Assembly: GCA_046262935.1 (NCBI GenBank)
Contig: JBHELT010000018.1
Span: 1-63,698 of the forward strand
Direction of reading: 5' to 3'
DNA: 63,698 bases
From: JBHELT01 sp046262935
GTDB taxonomy: Bacteria; Actinomycetota; CADDZG01; JAHWKV01
The position numbers were made by a program, and so were the translations under genes. Below the pieces are notes generated by a model that saw nothing but the letters and a program-made list of their open reading frames with translations, did not search any database and was not told the DNA's origin. Of the stretch, positions 26,115 through 37,473 are shown in pieces; positions within the stretch are counted from its first letter, which is position 1, and every line of letters begins with the position of its first letter.

Positions 26115-26700
26115 CTAGCATCCGTCTGCTGATGAAAAGTCTTTGTATCGCCGTGACCGCGCTTCCGGCGAGGATCACCCACACCCCCGCCTTCAAGGCC
26201 CTTTCGCCAACGAAGTAAGCGGAGGCACTGGCGATTGAAACCACGATCATCCGGTCGGCCTTGCCCATAACCCCAGCGTAGATACGACTACCACCAGCAG
26301 CCTTGGCAACCGTTCCTATGTACGAACTGAGAAGAACCATGGCAAGAGCCGCGGCGGCCGGTCTGAAGAAAGTCACCGAGCCGAGACCGATGAACCACAC
26401 GACGTCGGAAAGTCGGTCGCAGGTTTCATTCAAGACCTCGCCGTATGGCCGGGCAGAACCGTCTGCAACCGCCACCATCCCGTCAAGAGCATTGAGCGTG
26501 ATCCGACCCATCGCCAAGAAAGGGACGAGTAACAGCAACCACCTTAACCAGCCAGCGAACATGAAACAAAGCGCGCCGGCAACCGACAACAAAAGGGCAG
26601 TCGCAGTTATCGAATCTGCCTTCACTCCCAGACGGATGAGCAGATCCCGCGCTCTGGTCAACCTCCTTTGGAACGCGGGCTTGATGGAATAGATACTCAA
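26104..26700 (-). CDS. CDP-alcohol phosphatidyltransferase family protein
   Basis: This 198-residue membrane enzyme probably joins a polar alcohol to CDP-diacylglycerol. The catalytic motif region reads LDGMVAVADGSARPYGEVL then NETCDRLSD. Against the usual DGxxAR(8x)GxxxDxxxD, Arg is Val and the first Asp of the last pair is Asn, while the first Asp, the Gly and the final Asp are kept. Six helices are predicted. The head group is not predictable. It lies between the CdsA-type and PlsC-type genes with short overlaps. Confidence 0.78.
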   Translation of the reverse strand: MSIYSIKPAFQRRLTRARDLLIRLGVKADSITATALLLSVAGALCFMFAGWLRWLLLLVPFLAMGRITLNALDGMVAVADGSARPYGEVLNETCDRLSDVVWFIGLGSVTFFRPAAAALAMVLLSSYIGTVAKAAGGSRIYAGVMGKADRMIVVSIASASAYFVGERALKAGVWVILAGSAVTAIQRLFISRRMLDAS

Positions 26701-27398
26701 ACTTCACCGGCGGGGCGGGCACCAAGTTCGACGATGGCGTCGTGGAGTCGTTGATTGAAGGAAACATAATCGTCCGCAGGCGTTGGCCCAACGGGCTTTC
26801 CGAATCTGACCGTCACATCGCCGTGGCGCGGGAACGTCGCACCTTTGGGGAATATGTCGTAGGCACCTTGCAAGAAGATGGGAACGGCGGCACATCTGAC
26901 GTCGACGCACATGTACGAAGCCCCAAGTTTGAAATCGCCAAGTTCACCAGTCTTGGAACGGCTGCCTTCTGGGAAAAGCAAGACCGACCATCCGCGCCTT
27001 AACCCTTCTTTGCATCGCTCGAGCGATTCGCGTGAACCCTCGTGCCTCTCGAAGGGGATGGTGCCGAGCGCTAGAGATGTCAACGCGCCAACCGCAGCAA
27101 CTTTGTAGAAATAATCAGCAGCCGCTGCCACCATCGTCTTTTGTCTCAGACGGAAGGGAAGAGCCGCCAGGATGACCGGGCAATCCAGATGTGATGTGTG
27201 ATTAGAAACGAGCACCACCGGGCCTTCGACCTGGTTCAGGTTCCGCTTTCCCCGAACGTCAAGCCGCGCGAACCACCTAACCAGCGGAAAGAGGAGCGTT
27301 TGCTGTATGTCGCTGCGCAGGCCACGGACCGGGCCTGTGTGCGCCCAATCGTACGGCTGGAATAACCTCTGCGGAATATGCGCTCCCGGCTTTTTCAT
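26697..27398 (-). CDS. plsC: 1-acyl-sn-glycerol-3-phosphate acyltransferase (PlsC-like)
   Basis: This 233-residue acyltransferase adds the second acyl chain to lysophosphatidate. Motif I is VSNHTSHLDCPVI (His and Asp catalytic), motif II is TIPFERHEGSRESL, motif III is LLFPEGSRSKTG, and motif IV is VPIFLQGAYDIFP. MKKPGAHIPQ at 27398 is taken as the start because the open frame further upstream is not protein-like. This start overlaps the divergent membrane-protein start by 21 bases. Confidence 0.85.
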   Translation of the reverse strand: MKKPGAHIPQRLFQPYDWAHTGPVRGLRSDIQQTLLFPLVRWFARLDVRGKRNLNQVEGPVVLVSNHTSHLDCPVILAALPFRLRQKTMVAAAADYFYKVAAVGALTSLALGTIPFERHEGSRESLERCKEGLRRGWSVLLFPEGSRSKTGELGDFKLGASYMCVDVRCAAVPIFLQGAYDIFPKGATFPRHGDVTVRFGKPVGPTPADDYVSFNQRLHDAIVELGARPAGEV

Positions 27399-27959
27399 CC
27401 GATCCAAAGGCTGGTTCAAAGTGACTCTGGCCTCATCCTCGCATTTTTCTGGGGTGTAGCCGAGGCATTGTTCTTCCCAATCTTCCCCGACTACTACCTG
27501 TTCGCAGTGGTGCCAGCAGCTCCAAGCAGATGGTGGCGCGCTGCCTCTTTCGCGACCGTGGGGTCGATCATCGGTGGAACGATCGGTTACTGGATCGCCG
27601 TGGCGCTTCACTCCTTTTCCATCGCCAGCCACATGCCTTTGATCGCACCAGGGATGATGCGTGAGGCAAGCGATTGGATAAGAGCCCTCGGAGGGTTCGC
27701 AGTCTTACGTCAACCTCTTTCAGGGATCCCATACAAGGTCTTCGTGTTTCTGTGCGGGGCTCGGCACCTGTCCTTCATCGTGTTCATCTGGGCATCCCTT
27801 ATAGCAAGGGGCGTGCGCTTGTTCGCGATCGCCGGTCTCGCTGCGATACTCGGCAAACTTCCGGAGACTTGGAGATCGCGGACCTACGACCTCTTCCTTG
27901 CGCTGTTCACCATCACCTTTGGGCTCGCGCTCGCCGCGGTGGTTCGCTCTTTTAGATGA
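27378..27959 (+). CDS. Membrane protein, possibly VTT/DedA-like
   Basis: This 193-residue protein has four to five hydrophobic helices. GVAEALFFPIFPDYYLFA, SIIGGTIGYWIAVAL and the re-entrant-like segment RQPLSGIPYKVFVFLCGAR resemble the SNARE-associated/DedA (VTT) family, in which acidic and basic residues lie in membrane loops. It is transcribed away from the phospholipid operon, with overlapping 5' ends. Lipid scrambling would fit the context but is only an inference. Confidence 0.65.
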   Translation: MRSRLFHPIQRLVQSDSGLILAFFWGVAEALFFPIFPDYYLFAVVPAAPSRWWRAASFATVGSIIGGTIGYWIAVALHSFSIASHMPLIAPGMMREASDWIRALGGFAVLRQPLSGIPYKVFVFLCGARHLSFIVFIWASLIARGVRLFAIAGLAAILGKLPETWRSRTYDLFLALFTITFGLALAAVVRSFR

Positions 27960-27974
27960 TGAGCCCGCGCGGGC

Positions 27975-30944
<2,970 letters not shown>

Positions 30945-31013
30945 AGGTGGGTCATTGTCCCACGAGGCATCAACTACAGGCTGGTCAGTCGAAGGCGTGG
31001 GAGAATCGGCGGG

Positions 31014-31343
31014 ATGAACATTACGACTTTGTCGATCATCGAAGCGTCGCTCCTTATCGTGGGCGCCGTCCTGGCCACTCGACTCACTCGATGGCTCTCG
31101 AAGAACGGGGACCGCAAGGTGGTTCTCATGGCATCGGTTGCCTCTTGGTTCATCTTGTTCGGGATGGTCCCGTTCTTGGTGTTCAGCCTCTTCGTCGCTT
31201 CGGCGAGAGGCACGGCTGCCTTACATGGCATCGGGACACTCGCCACATTCGTGCTGAACGTGATCCCTTTCGCACTGGTCGCTTCACCTCTCATCGGCTC
31301 GATCACGGGGTTCGTGCTCAGCCGGCACATGCAACGCGTATAA
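31014..31343 (+). CDS. Small hypothetical membrane protein
   Basis: This 109-residue protein has three hydrophobic helices, about residues 6-24, 38-60 and 76-98, joined by short charged loops (RWLSKNGDRK). No motif is recognised. It starts 70 bases from the divergent uvrA start and ends 14 bases before kynureninase, with which it may be cotranscribed. Confidence 0.55.
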   Translation: MNITTLSIIEASLLIVGAVLATRLTRWLSKNGDRKVVLMASVASWFILFGMVPFLVFSLFVASARGTAALHGIGTLATFVLNVIPFALVASPLIGSITGFVLSRHMQRV

Positions 31344-31356
31344 AGGCACCCCCAGA

Positions 31357-32616
31357 TTGCCCGATCGCAAAGATGCCGAGCACCTAGATTCCATCGATCC
31401 ACTGGCAGCCTATCGGAGCGAGTTCCGGATAGCGGACCCAGATCTCATCTACGTTGACGGCAACTCTCTCGGGCGTCTACCCGAAAGGACCATCGAAGCC
31501 GTATCGCGAACCGTAGCTGAGGACTGGGGTGAGGGGCTCGTGCGCTCGTGGCACGGATGGATAGACCTGCCTGCCTCCGTTGGCGACAAGATCGCTCCCT
31601 TGATCGGAGCTTCACCGGGGGAAGTCATCGTCGGCGATTCGACCAGTGTGAATCTCTACAAGTTGGCCAAGGCCGCACTAGCTCGGTCCCCTGCTCGGCG
31701 AACCATCGTGTGCGACACGGGCGATTTCCCAACAGACATCTACATCATGGAAGGGATCGCGCGCGATAGCGGCTGCCGCTTAGCGCGTATCGATCCAGAT
31801 CCGGTCCATGGAGTTGCTGCCGCCGACATCGAAATGGCATGCGCCGAGTACGCTGAGGATGTCGCGTTGGTGGTCCTTTCGCACGTCAATTATCGAAGTG
31901 GAGCGGTGGCCGACATGCACGCGATAACCCATGCGGCACACGCCGGCGGGGCGATGATGCTTTGGGACCTCAGCCACTCGGCGGGATCGATCGAGATTGA
32001 TCTTGGCTCTTCCGGTGCGGAGCTGGCTGTTGGCTGCACCTATAAGTACCTCAACGGCGGCCCTGGAGCGCCCGCTTACATGTTCGTGCGGCGCGAGACC
32101 CAAGACTCGTTGACCCAGCCGATCTGGGGTTGGTTCTCTCAACAAGACCAGTTCGGTTTCGCCGGCACATACCAGCCAGCCACCGGCATCCGTAAGTTCT
32201 TGGTCGGAACTCCGCCGATATTGTCGCTGGTAGCAGCGAGCGAGGGCATAGTCCTGGTATCCGAGGCAGGTGTTCCGGCGTTGAGGGCCAAGAACATCGC
32301 GCTCACCGAGATGATGATCGCGTTCTTCGACGAGCAGATGCATGAACTCGGGCTTAGCCTCGCAAGCCCCCGTGACGCTGACAAACGCGGCTCTCACGTT
32401 TCACTCTCGCACCCAGATGCTTACCGCATCTGCACCACTTTGATCGATCGATACCGCGTTGTGCCCGATTTCAGGGCGCCCGATGTCATCAGACTGGGGG
32501 TACCAGCCATCTACACCAGGTTCGTCGATGCATTCGATGCGATGGACCGCCTTGCGGCTTTACTGCGAGCTGGAGACCACGTCGGGTCCCCAGGCGAGAG
32601 AGCCCGCGTCACTTAG
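31357..32616 (+). CDS. kynU: Kynureninase
   Basis: This 419-residue PLP enzyme cleaves kynurenine to anthranilate and alanine. It has IYVDGNSLGRLPERT, SWHGWIDLP and GDSTSVNLYKLAKAA (phosphate-binding). WDLSHSAGSIEIDL carries the cofactor Asp. CTYKYLNGGPGAPAYMF carries the Schiff-base lysine. SHVSLSHPDAYRI and VRLGVPAIYTRF-like sequence (IRLGVPAIYTRFVDAFDA) close the C-terminal domain. The start is TTG at 31357. No tryptophan dioxygenase is nearby. The end overlaps the convergent amidohydrolase by eight bases. Confidence 0.93.
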   Translation: MPDRKDAEHLDSIDPLAAYRSEFRIADPDLIYVDGNSLGRLPERTIEAVSRTVAEDWGEGLVRSWHGWIDLPASVGDKIAPLIGASPGEVIVGDSTSVNLYKLAKAALARSPARRTIVCDTGDFPTDIYIMEGIARDSGCRLARIDPDPVHGVAAADIEMACAEYAEDVALVVLSHVNYRSGAVADMHAITHAAHAGGAMMLWDLSHSAGSIEIDLGSSGAELAVGCTYKYLNGGPGAPAYMFVRRETQDSLTQPIWGWFSQQDQFGFAGTYQPATGIRKFLVGTPPILSLVAASEGIVLVSEAGVPALRAKNIALTEMMIAFFDEQMHELGLSLASPRDADKRGSHVSLSHPDAYRICTTLIDRYRVVPDFRAPDVIRLGVPAIYTRFVDAFDAMDRLAALLRAGDHVGSPGERARVT

Positions 32617-33649
32617 CCCTATGAACTAACATGGGCGCCGCCAGATTTGAGATATCCACTGATGGATCACCATCGACGATGATGAAGTTGGCCGTGGCTC
32701 CCGGTTCGATAAGACCAACGTCGTGCAGGCCCAGGTGGATGGCGGCTGAAGATGTGGCCGAGGCGATAACGTCATGGGCACTCATCCCGATCTGCATCAT
32801 CAAACGCAACTCATCGACATCGATGCCCGCCGGTGGACCACTGTTGCCCATGTCTGTTCCGTAGACGAACGGGGCTCCAGCCTCGAAAAGTCGCCGCGTA
32901 TTTGCCAGTCGCACCTCGGACGGGTCAATGTGCAGCGTAGGAACGATAGTCATCGAGCCCGCTATCGCGTTTACCAGATCATCGCTCAACGGCTCATCGC
33001 TCCAAAGACCGTGGGCAAGTTCATCCACTCCTGCTTCTAAGGCGATGTGCAATTGGGCCACACTGCTGCAATGACTCGTGACGCGAAGTCCCAGCCCGTG
33101 AGCCGTTTCAACCACCGCGCCAAGTTCCGCTGGGTCCAAGGTAGGACCAGACTGAGGAGCCTGCGCTACCTTGATGATGCATGCTCCCATCGATGCGATC
33201 ATCGCCACCGCGTCAACTGCGGCCGGTGCACCGGATACTTCGAGGCCTGTGCCCGGCGGAGCCCACCTTGCCTGGGTTGGATATCCACCGACCGCAGTGA
33301 TCATGGGCCCGGCGCAAAGAAGCTGTGGGCCTGCGTCCGGATCGGCTATCAGTTCGCGTGCCAGTGTGAAGATCTCCATTAACGGCCACCCGAGATCACG
33401 AGCCGTGGTCACACCCCCTGCTAAGACACGCTTTGGGTTGAAGAACCCGATGTGAACGTGGGCATCTATGAAGCCGGGCAACAAGAATTTGCCTTCGTAT
33501 GCTGCGCCCTCGGTACCCGGGGGCCCCAGGTGCAAAGAGTCCGTGATGCTGTGGAAGACGCCATCGCGAACCACTACGTCCTTGAGTTGGGCTGACCCAG
33601 AGGCATCGATGACCGAAACGCCGGTCAGAACAAGGTCTTCGTCGTTCAG
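32609..33649 (-). CDS. Amidohydrolase family protein (CTG start likely)
   Basis: This 346-residue metal-dependent hydrolase resembles imidazolonepropionase-like amidohydrolases. FLLPGFIDAHVHIGFF has the HxH metal pair, ACIIKVAQA the carboxylated-lysine region, TSHCSS and DELAHGLWS the two histidines, and VYGTDMGNSGPP the catalytic Asp. The typical start block DLVLTGVSVIDASG is preceded by CTG (33649) in a CTGA overlap with the upstream stop; no ATG, GTG or TTG occurs before this block other than in unrelated upstream sequence. The substrate is unknown; a peptide or cyclic amide is likely. Confidence 0.85.
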   Translation of the reverse strand: MNDEDLVLTGVSVIDASGSAQLKDVVVRDGVFHSITDSLHLGPPGTEGAAYEGKFLLPGFIDAHVHIGFFNPKRVLAGGVTTARDLGWPLMEIFTLARELIADPDAGPQLLCAGPMITAVGGYPTQARWAPPGTGLEVSGAPAAVDAVAMIASMGACIIKVAQAPQSGPTLDPAELGAVVETAHGLGLRVTSHCSSVAQLHIALEAGVDELAHGLWSDEPLSDDLVNAIAGSMTIVPTLHIDPSEVRLANTRRLFEAGAPFVYGTDMGNSGPPAGIDVDELRLMMQIGMSAHDVIASATSSAAIHLGLHDVGLIEPGATANFIIVDGDPSVDISNLAAPMLVHRAK

Positions 33650-34101
33650 GCTGAACTCGCGTCGATAGCGCGTTTGTACGCTATGGCGTCGCCCAATGCC
33701 GCCCCGAAACCTACTAGCAGGATACTGAAGCCGGGGATGAACGCGATCAGATGAAATGTTGAAACCCCGATACCAGCAACCAGCCCAACCAGCCCGCCGG
33801 CCAACGAGGAACGGAATCTGGACCTCGTGATGACAACGCCAGCGATCTTTGGCGTCATCCACGTACCGAATGCGATGCCAACGCAGCCCCCGATGATGGC
33901 CCCCAGGACCAGTCCCGAACCGGCACTGCCGAGGGCGCGTCCAAGGAACGCGCCGATCACCGAGGTGCCTATCGAAGCAGCGGCAGCCGATGCACAAACG
34001 ACTGCTATCAGCATCACCGGATAGCCTCGGCTGCGATGAGAACCAACGGATCGGTCGCCGGTTCCGCCGGTTGATGGATCGGGTATCGATGGATCAGGCA
34101 A
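33646..34101 (-). CDS. Hypothetical membrane protein
   Basis: This 151-residue protein has a polar Pro/Ser/Gly N-terminus and then four hydrophobic segments rich in Gly and Ala (for example GSGLVLGAIIGGCVGIAFG), resembling glycine-zipper membrane proteins. The start overlaps the uvrB stop by eight bases. Its stop overlaps the putative CTG start of the amidohydrolase. Function is unknown. Confidence 0.6.
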   Translation of the reverse strand: MPDPSIPDPSTGGTGDRSVGSHRSRGYPVMLIAVVCASAAAASIGTSVIGAFLGRALGSAGSGLVLGAIIGGCVGIAFGTWMTPKIAGVVITRSRFRSSLAGGLVGLVAGIGVSTFHLIAFIPGFSILLVGFGAALGDAIAYKRAIDASSA

Positions 34102-36094
34102 GGGCTTTCAACTCTCTTTTCAGGTCCGAGATCTCATCGCGGAGTCTGGCAGCGTATTCGAACTTGAGTTCCTTCGCTGCCTCATGCATCTCCTCTTCTA
34201 AAGAGATCACCAGACGGGTCAGTTCGTCTTTCGGTAGTGCAACCGTGTCGGCGCGGCGATCACGACGGCGCTTGCCTCTGGGCAGCGGCGTTGTGTCCGA
34301 CCGCGCGGTCAGCAAGATGTCGGAGATGTTCTTGCGGATGGTCTGAGGGTCTATGCCGTGCTCCAGGTTGTACTCGATCTGGATCTTTCGACGACGGGTT
34401 GCCTCGGAGATCGCTCGACGCATCGAATCTGTGACGCGATCTGCATACATGATCACCTGCCCGTCGACGTTACGCGCTGCCCTTCCCATGGTTTGTATCA
34501 GCGACGTCTCCGAACGAAGGAACCCTTCTTTGTCGGCATCCAATATCGCTACCAGTGCAACCTCGGGTAAGTCGAGCCCTTCGCGAAGCAGGTTGATCCC
34601 AACCAGAACGTCGAATTCGCCCAGCCGCAGATCACGAAGTATCTCGATTCGCTGGATGGTGTCGATGTCGGAATGCAGATACCTCACTTTGACTCCCGAC
34701 TCAAGAAGGTAGTCGGTTAGGTCTTCGGACATCTTCTTGGTCAACGTTGTGATCAGAACACGTTGTTCCGATTCGACCCTGAGTGAGATCTCATGCATGA
34801 GGTCATCGATCTGGCCCTTGGTTGGCTTGACGATGACTTCGGGATCGACCAAGCCTGTTGGCCTTACGATTTGTTCAACTATGTTTTTCGACACCTTCAG
34901 TTCATACGGGCTGGGCGTGGCGGACATGAAGATCACATCGCCAACGCGCTCGATGAATTCGTCGAATCGCAGTGGCCTGTTGTCCATCGCCGATGGAAGC
35001 CTGAACCCGTGTTCAACCAGGGCCTCCTTCCGGCTGCGGTCCCCTTCGTACATCGCATGCAATTGCGGCACCGTAACGTGCGACTCGTCGATGATCACGA
35101 GGAAATCCTTCGGGAAGTAATCGAGCAGGGTATTGGCTGGCGAACCGGCCGGTCGATCGTCGATGTGACGAGAGTAATTCTCGATCCCATTGCAGAACCC
35201 CACCTGTTGAAGCATCTCCAGGTCGTACTCGGTACGCATGCGCAACCGCTGCGCTTCTAGAAGCTTGCCTTTCGACTCAAACTCGGCCAGCCGCTCTTTC
35301 AGTTCGGCCTCGATGGCCCCCACCGCGCGGTTCATTCGAGCCGTTGAAGCGACGTAGTGTGACGCGGGAAAGATCGTCAACTCCTGTGTTTCCCCTAACA
35401 TCTCCCCCGTCAACGGATCCATCTTCACGATCCTTTCGACGTTGTCACCGAACAGTTCCACCCTGATGCCCGTTTCTTCATAGGCCGGGAAGATGTCGAT
35501 GGTGTCGCCCCTGACACGGAACTTGCCTCTGATGAAATTGAGTTCGTTGCGTTCGTAGGCGATATCAACAAGCTTGCGCAGGATGGCCTCTTGGGAGATC
35601 TCTTGACCAATCTTTAGGCGCAAGAGCTGACCTTCGTACTCCTCAGGCGAACCAAGACCATAGATGCAAGAAACACTTGCGACGATGATGACGTCGCGTC
35701 TAGACAGCAGGGCCGACGTGGCCGAGTGTCGCAGCCGGTCGATCTCGTCGTTCACTGAAGAGTCTTTCTCGATGTATGTATCGCTGGAGGCGATGTAAGC
35801 CTCGGGCTGGTAGTAGTCGTAATAGGAAACGAAGTATTCAACCGCGTTGTTGGGGAAGAACTCCTTGAATTCGTTGGTTAACTGGGCCGCTAGGCTCTTG
35901 TTCGGAGCGATAACCAGGGTTGGCCGCTGGGCCTCGGCGATCACTCCAGAAACGGTGAAGCTTTTACCCGAACCGGTGATCCCAAGCAGGGTCTGCCGGT
36001 CGAGTCCGCGACTTAGACCGTCGAGCAATCCTGCGATTGCCTGGGGCTGGTCGCCGCTTGGCTCGAAGTCAGAAACGATCTTGAACGGTTGCAT
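34094..36094 (-). CDS. uvrB: Excinuclease ABC subunit B
   Basis: This 666-residue DNA helicase-like subunit loads at damage and recruits UvrC. It has Walker A GITGSGKSFTVSG, the damage-probing hairpin (YDYYQPEAYIASSDTYIEKD then SSVNDEIDRLRHSAT), the DEAD-like box VIIDESHVT, helicase motif VLVGINLLREGLDLPEV and the C-terminal UVR motif LEEEMHEAAKELKFEYAAR. The start MQPFKIVSDFEPSGDQP at 36094 shares a base with the HAD gene stop (TGATG). The arginine-rich frame upstream is not part of the protein. Confidence 0.97.
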   Translation of the reverse strand: MQPFKIVSDFEPSGDQPQAIAGLLDGLSRGLDRQTLLGITGSGKSFTVSGVIAEAQRPTLVIAPNKSLAAQLTNEFKEFFPNNAVEYFVSYYDYYQPEAYIASSDTYIEKDSSVNDEIDRLRHSATSALLSRRDVIIVASVSCIYGLGSPEEYEGQLLRLKIGQEISQEAILRKLVDIAYERNELNFIRGKFRVRGDTIDIFPAYEETGIRVELFGDNVERIVKMDPLTGEMLGETQELTIFPASHYVASTARMNRAVGAIEAELKERLAEFESKGKLLEAQRLRMRTEYDLEMLQQVGFCNGIENYSRHIDDRPAGSPANTLLDYFPKDFLVIIDESHVTVPQLHAMYEGDRSRKEALVEHGFRLPSAMDNRPLRFDEFIERVGDVIFMSATPSPYELKVSKNIVEQIVRPTGLVDPEVIVKPTKGQIDDLMHEISLRVESEQRVLITTLTKKMSEDLTDYLLESGVKVRYLHSDIDTIQRIEILRDLRLGEFDVLVGINLLREGLDLPEVALVAILDADKEGFLRSETSLIQTMGRAARNVDGQVIMYADRVTDSMRRAISEATRRRKIQIEYNLEHGIDPQTIRKNISDILLTARSDTTPLPRGKRRRDRRADTVALPKDELTRLVISLEEEMHEAAKELKFEYAARLRDEISDLKRELKALA

Positions 36095-36804
36095 CAATCC
36101 ATCCCCAAGAGTGAAGGCAATTCTTCGAGTGTTTGTATCCTGGCGCCTTCGAACGAGGTGTGCAGATCTCTTCGGTCTATCAGCACCGGTGTCATCCCGA
36201 CTGCCGCCGATGCCTCGACATCGTTTCGGATGCTGTCGCCAACGTAAACGCTTTCTTGCGCGCTCACACCGGCACGCTCTAACGCAAGGTTGAAGATGCC
36301 GGCATCTGGCTTTTCTATACCTTCTTTGCCCGATATCACCACGACGTCGAAAAGGGGATCTACCTCCATCTCGATCAGCATGCCTTCGAGCCATTCCTCG
36401 AAGTTCGAGATCAGGCCAAGCACGAGGCCCGTGTCTTTCATCAGGCTCAGAGTGGGGACCGCATCGGGGAAGAGACGATACGACTCGGAGCGGGTGAATG
36501 TCTCGTACAGTGCCGAAGCGTAGGACCCATCGAGATCGGCCAATCCCAGCTCAGCGAATGCGAGGGCATAGACCCGGCTCCAGAATTCGTATGAAACTTC
36601 CCGCGAAGTCGTCCAAGCCGAGGTCCCCATGTGCTCCAAGACCTGGGCGAACGAGGGACCGATGGCGGTGAACGCGCTCGTGACATCGGCGACGTCGACC
36701 TCGACACCTTTTCGAGCAAGCACGCCGGCGAAGATCTCTTGGAATGACGGATGCGGAGCAAGCAGGGTCTCGCCTGCATCGAAGAAGACCGCCCGGTATT
36801 TCAC
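36094..36804 (-). CDS. HAD-superfamily hydrolase
   Basis: This 236-residue phosphatase-like protein has motif I AVFFDAGETLLAPH (the second Asp position is Ala-Gly-Glu, as in the REG-2/HDHD3 subgroup), motif II LGLISNFEEW, motif III lysine in GKEGIEKPDAGIF and motif IV VGDSIRNDVEAS. GTG at 36804, two bases after coaE, is taken as the start; the upstream ATG lies inside coaE. The substrate is unknown. It is cotranscribed with coaE and uvrB. Confidence 0.85.
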   Translation of the reverse strand: MKYRAVFFDAGETLLAPHPSFQEIFAGVLARKGVEVDVADVTSAFTAIGPSFAQVLEHMGTSAWTTSREVSYEFWSRVYALAFAELGLADLDGSYASALYETFTRSESYRLFPDAVPTLSLMKDTGLVLGLISNFEEWLEGMLIEMEVDPLFDVVVISGKEGIEKPDAGIFNLALERAGVSAQESVYVGDSIRNDVEASAAVGMTPVLIDRRDLHTSFEGARIQTLEELPSLLGMD

Positions 36805-36806
36805 AG

Positions 36807-37445
36807 TCAACCCTTCGATCGGATAGCCAGTGTCAGTTCGCCCCAAAGAGTCTCGACGCTCTTGGTGAGCGACTCGATGGTGCCTCGATTGTGAATCACA
36901 TAGTCGGCGACCGCCAACTTGCGTTCGATGGGCCCCTGCGCCTGCATCCGCGCTCTTGCATCGGTTACCGACAAATCGCGATTGGCTATCGCCCGCGCGA
37001 TCTGATCTTCGGGCTCGGCTGATACAACAACCAGCGCGTCAAGGGCAAGCGGGCCAACCGCGGTCCCTTCCCGCGCATGCCTGGCAGACATCTCAACAAG
37101 CAGTGCCGCATCCACGACAACAACGCAATCGGTGCTCTGTCGTTCTGCGATCAGTTCGAGGATGCGAGCCGTGATCTGCGGGTGCGATATCGATTCGAGT
37201 TCGGCCAACTTGGCTGCATCGGAGAACACGATCGCAGCAACTTTCGTCCGGTCGATGTCGCCTCGTTCATCGAGTATTCCGTTGCCGAACACTTCGATCG
37301 CCTTAGCGTACCCGGGTCCCCCGCGAGAAAGCACCCAATGACCGATCTCGTCGGCGTCGATAACGATCGCCCCTTTGGCCTGCAGCAAGCGCGCAACCGT
37401 CGTCTTCCCGGATGCGATGCCGCCGGTTAGACCTACGAGATACAT
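36807..37445 (-). CDS. coaE: Dephospho-CoA kinase
   Basis: This 212-residue P-loop kinase catalyses the last step of coenzyme A synthesis. It has LVGLTGGIASGKTTVARLL (Walker A), VIDADEIGHWVLSRGGPG (substrate Asp region), ISHPQITARI, VVVDAALLVE and the lid segment VSAEPEDQIARAIANRD. It follows rpsA by 28 bases and leads into the HAD and uvrB genes, a common actinobacterial order. Confidence 0.95.
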   Translation of the reverse strand: MYLVGLTGGIASGKTTVARLLQAKGAIVIDADEIGHWVLSRGGPGYAKAIEVFGNGILDERGDIDRTKVAAIVFSDAAKLAELESISHPQITARILELIAERQSTDCVVVVDAALLVEMSARHAREGTAVGPLALDALVVVSAEPEDQIARAIANRDLSVTDARARMQAQGPIERKLAVADYVIHNRGTIESLTKSVETLWGELTLAIRSKG

Positions 37446-37473
37446 GCGCGGACCCTCTTTAGGTACTGCTCGT

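Noticed and set aside
31344..31356. Riboswitch or attenuator before kynureninase
   Set aside because: Only 13 bases separate it from the preceding gene, and no leader peptide or hairpin could be seen.
30974..31402. 142-codon minus-strand frame upstream of uvrA
   Set aside because: It is the antisense of the small membrane protein 31014-31343 and the kynU start, and it has no protein-like features of its own.
36095..36394. Possible 100-residue N-terminal extension of UvrB
   Set aside because: It lies inside the HAD gene, has no family similarity, and UvrB has its normal start at 36094.
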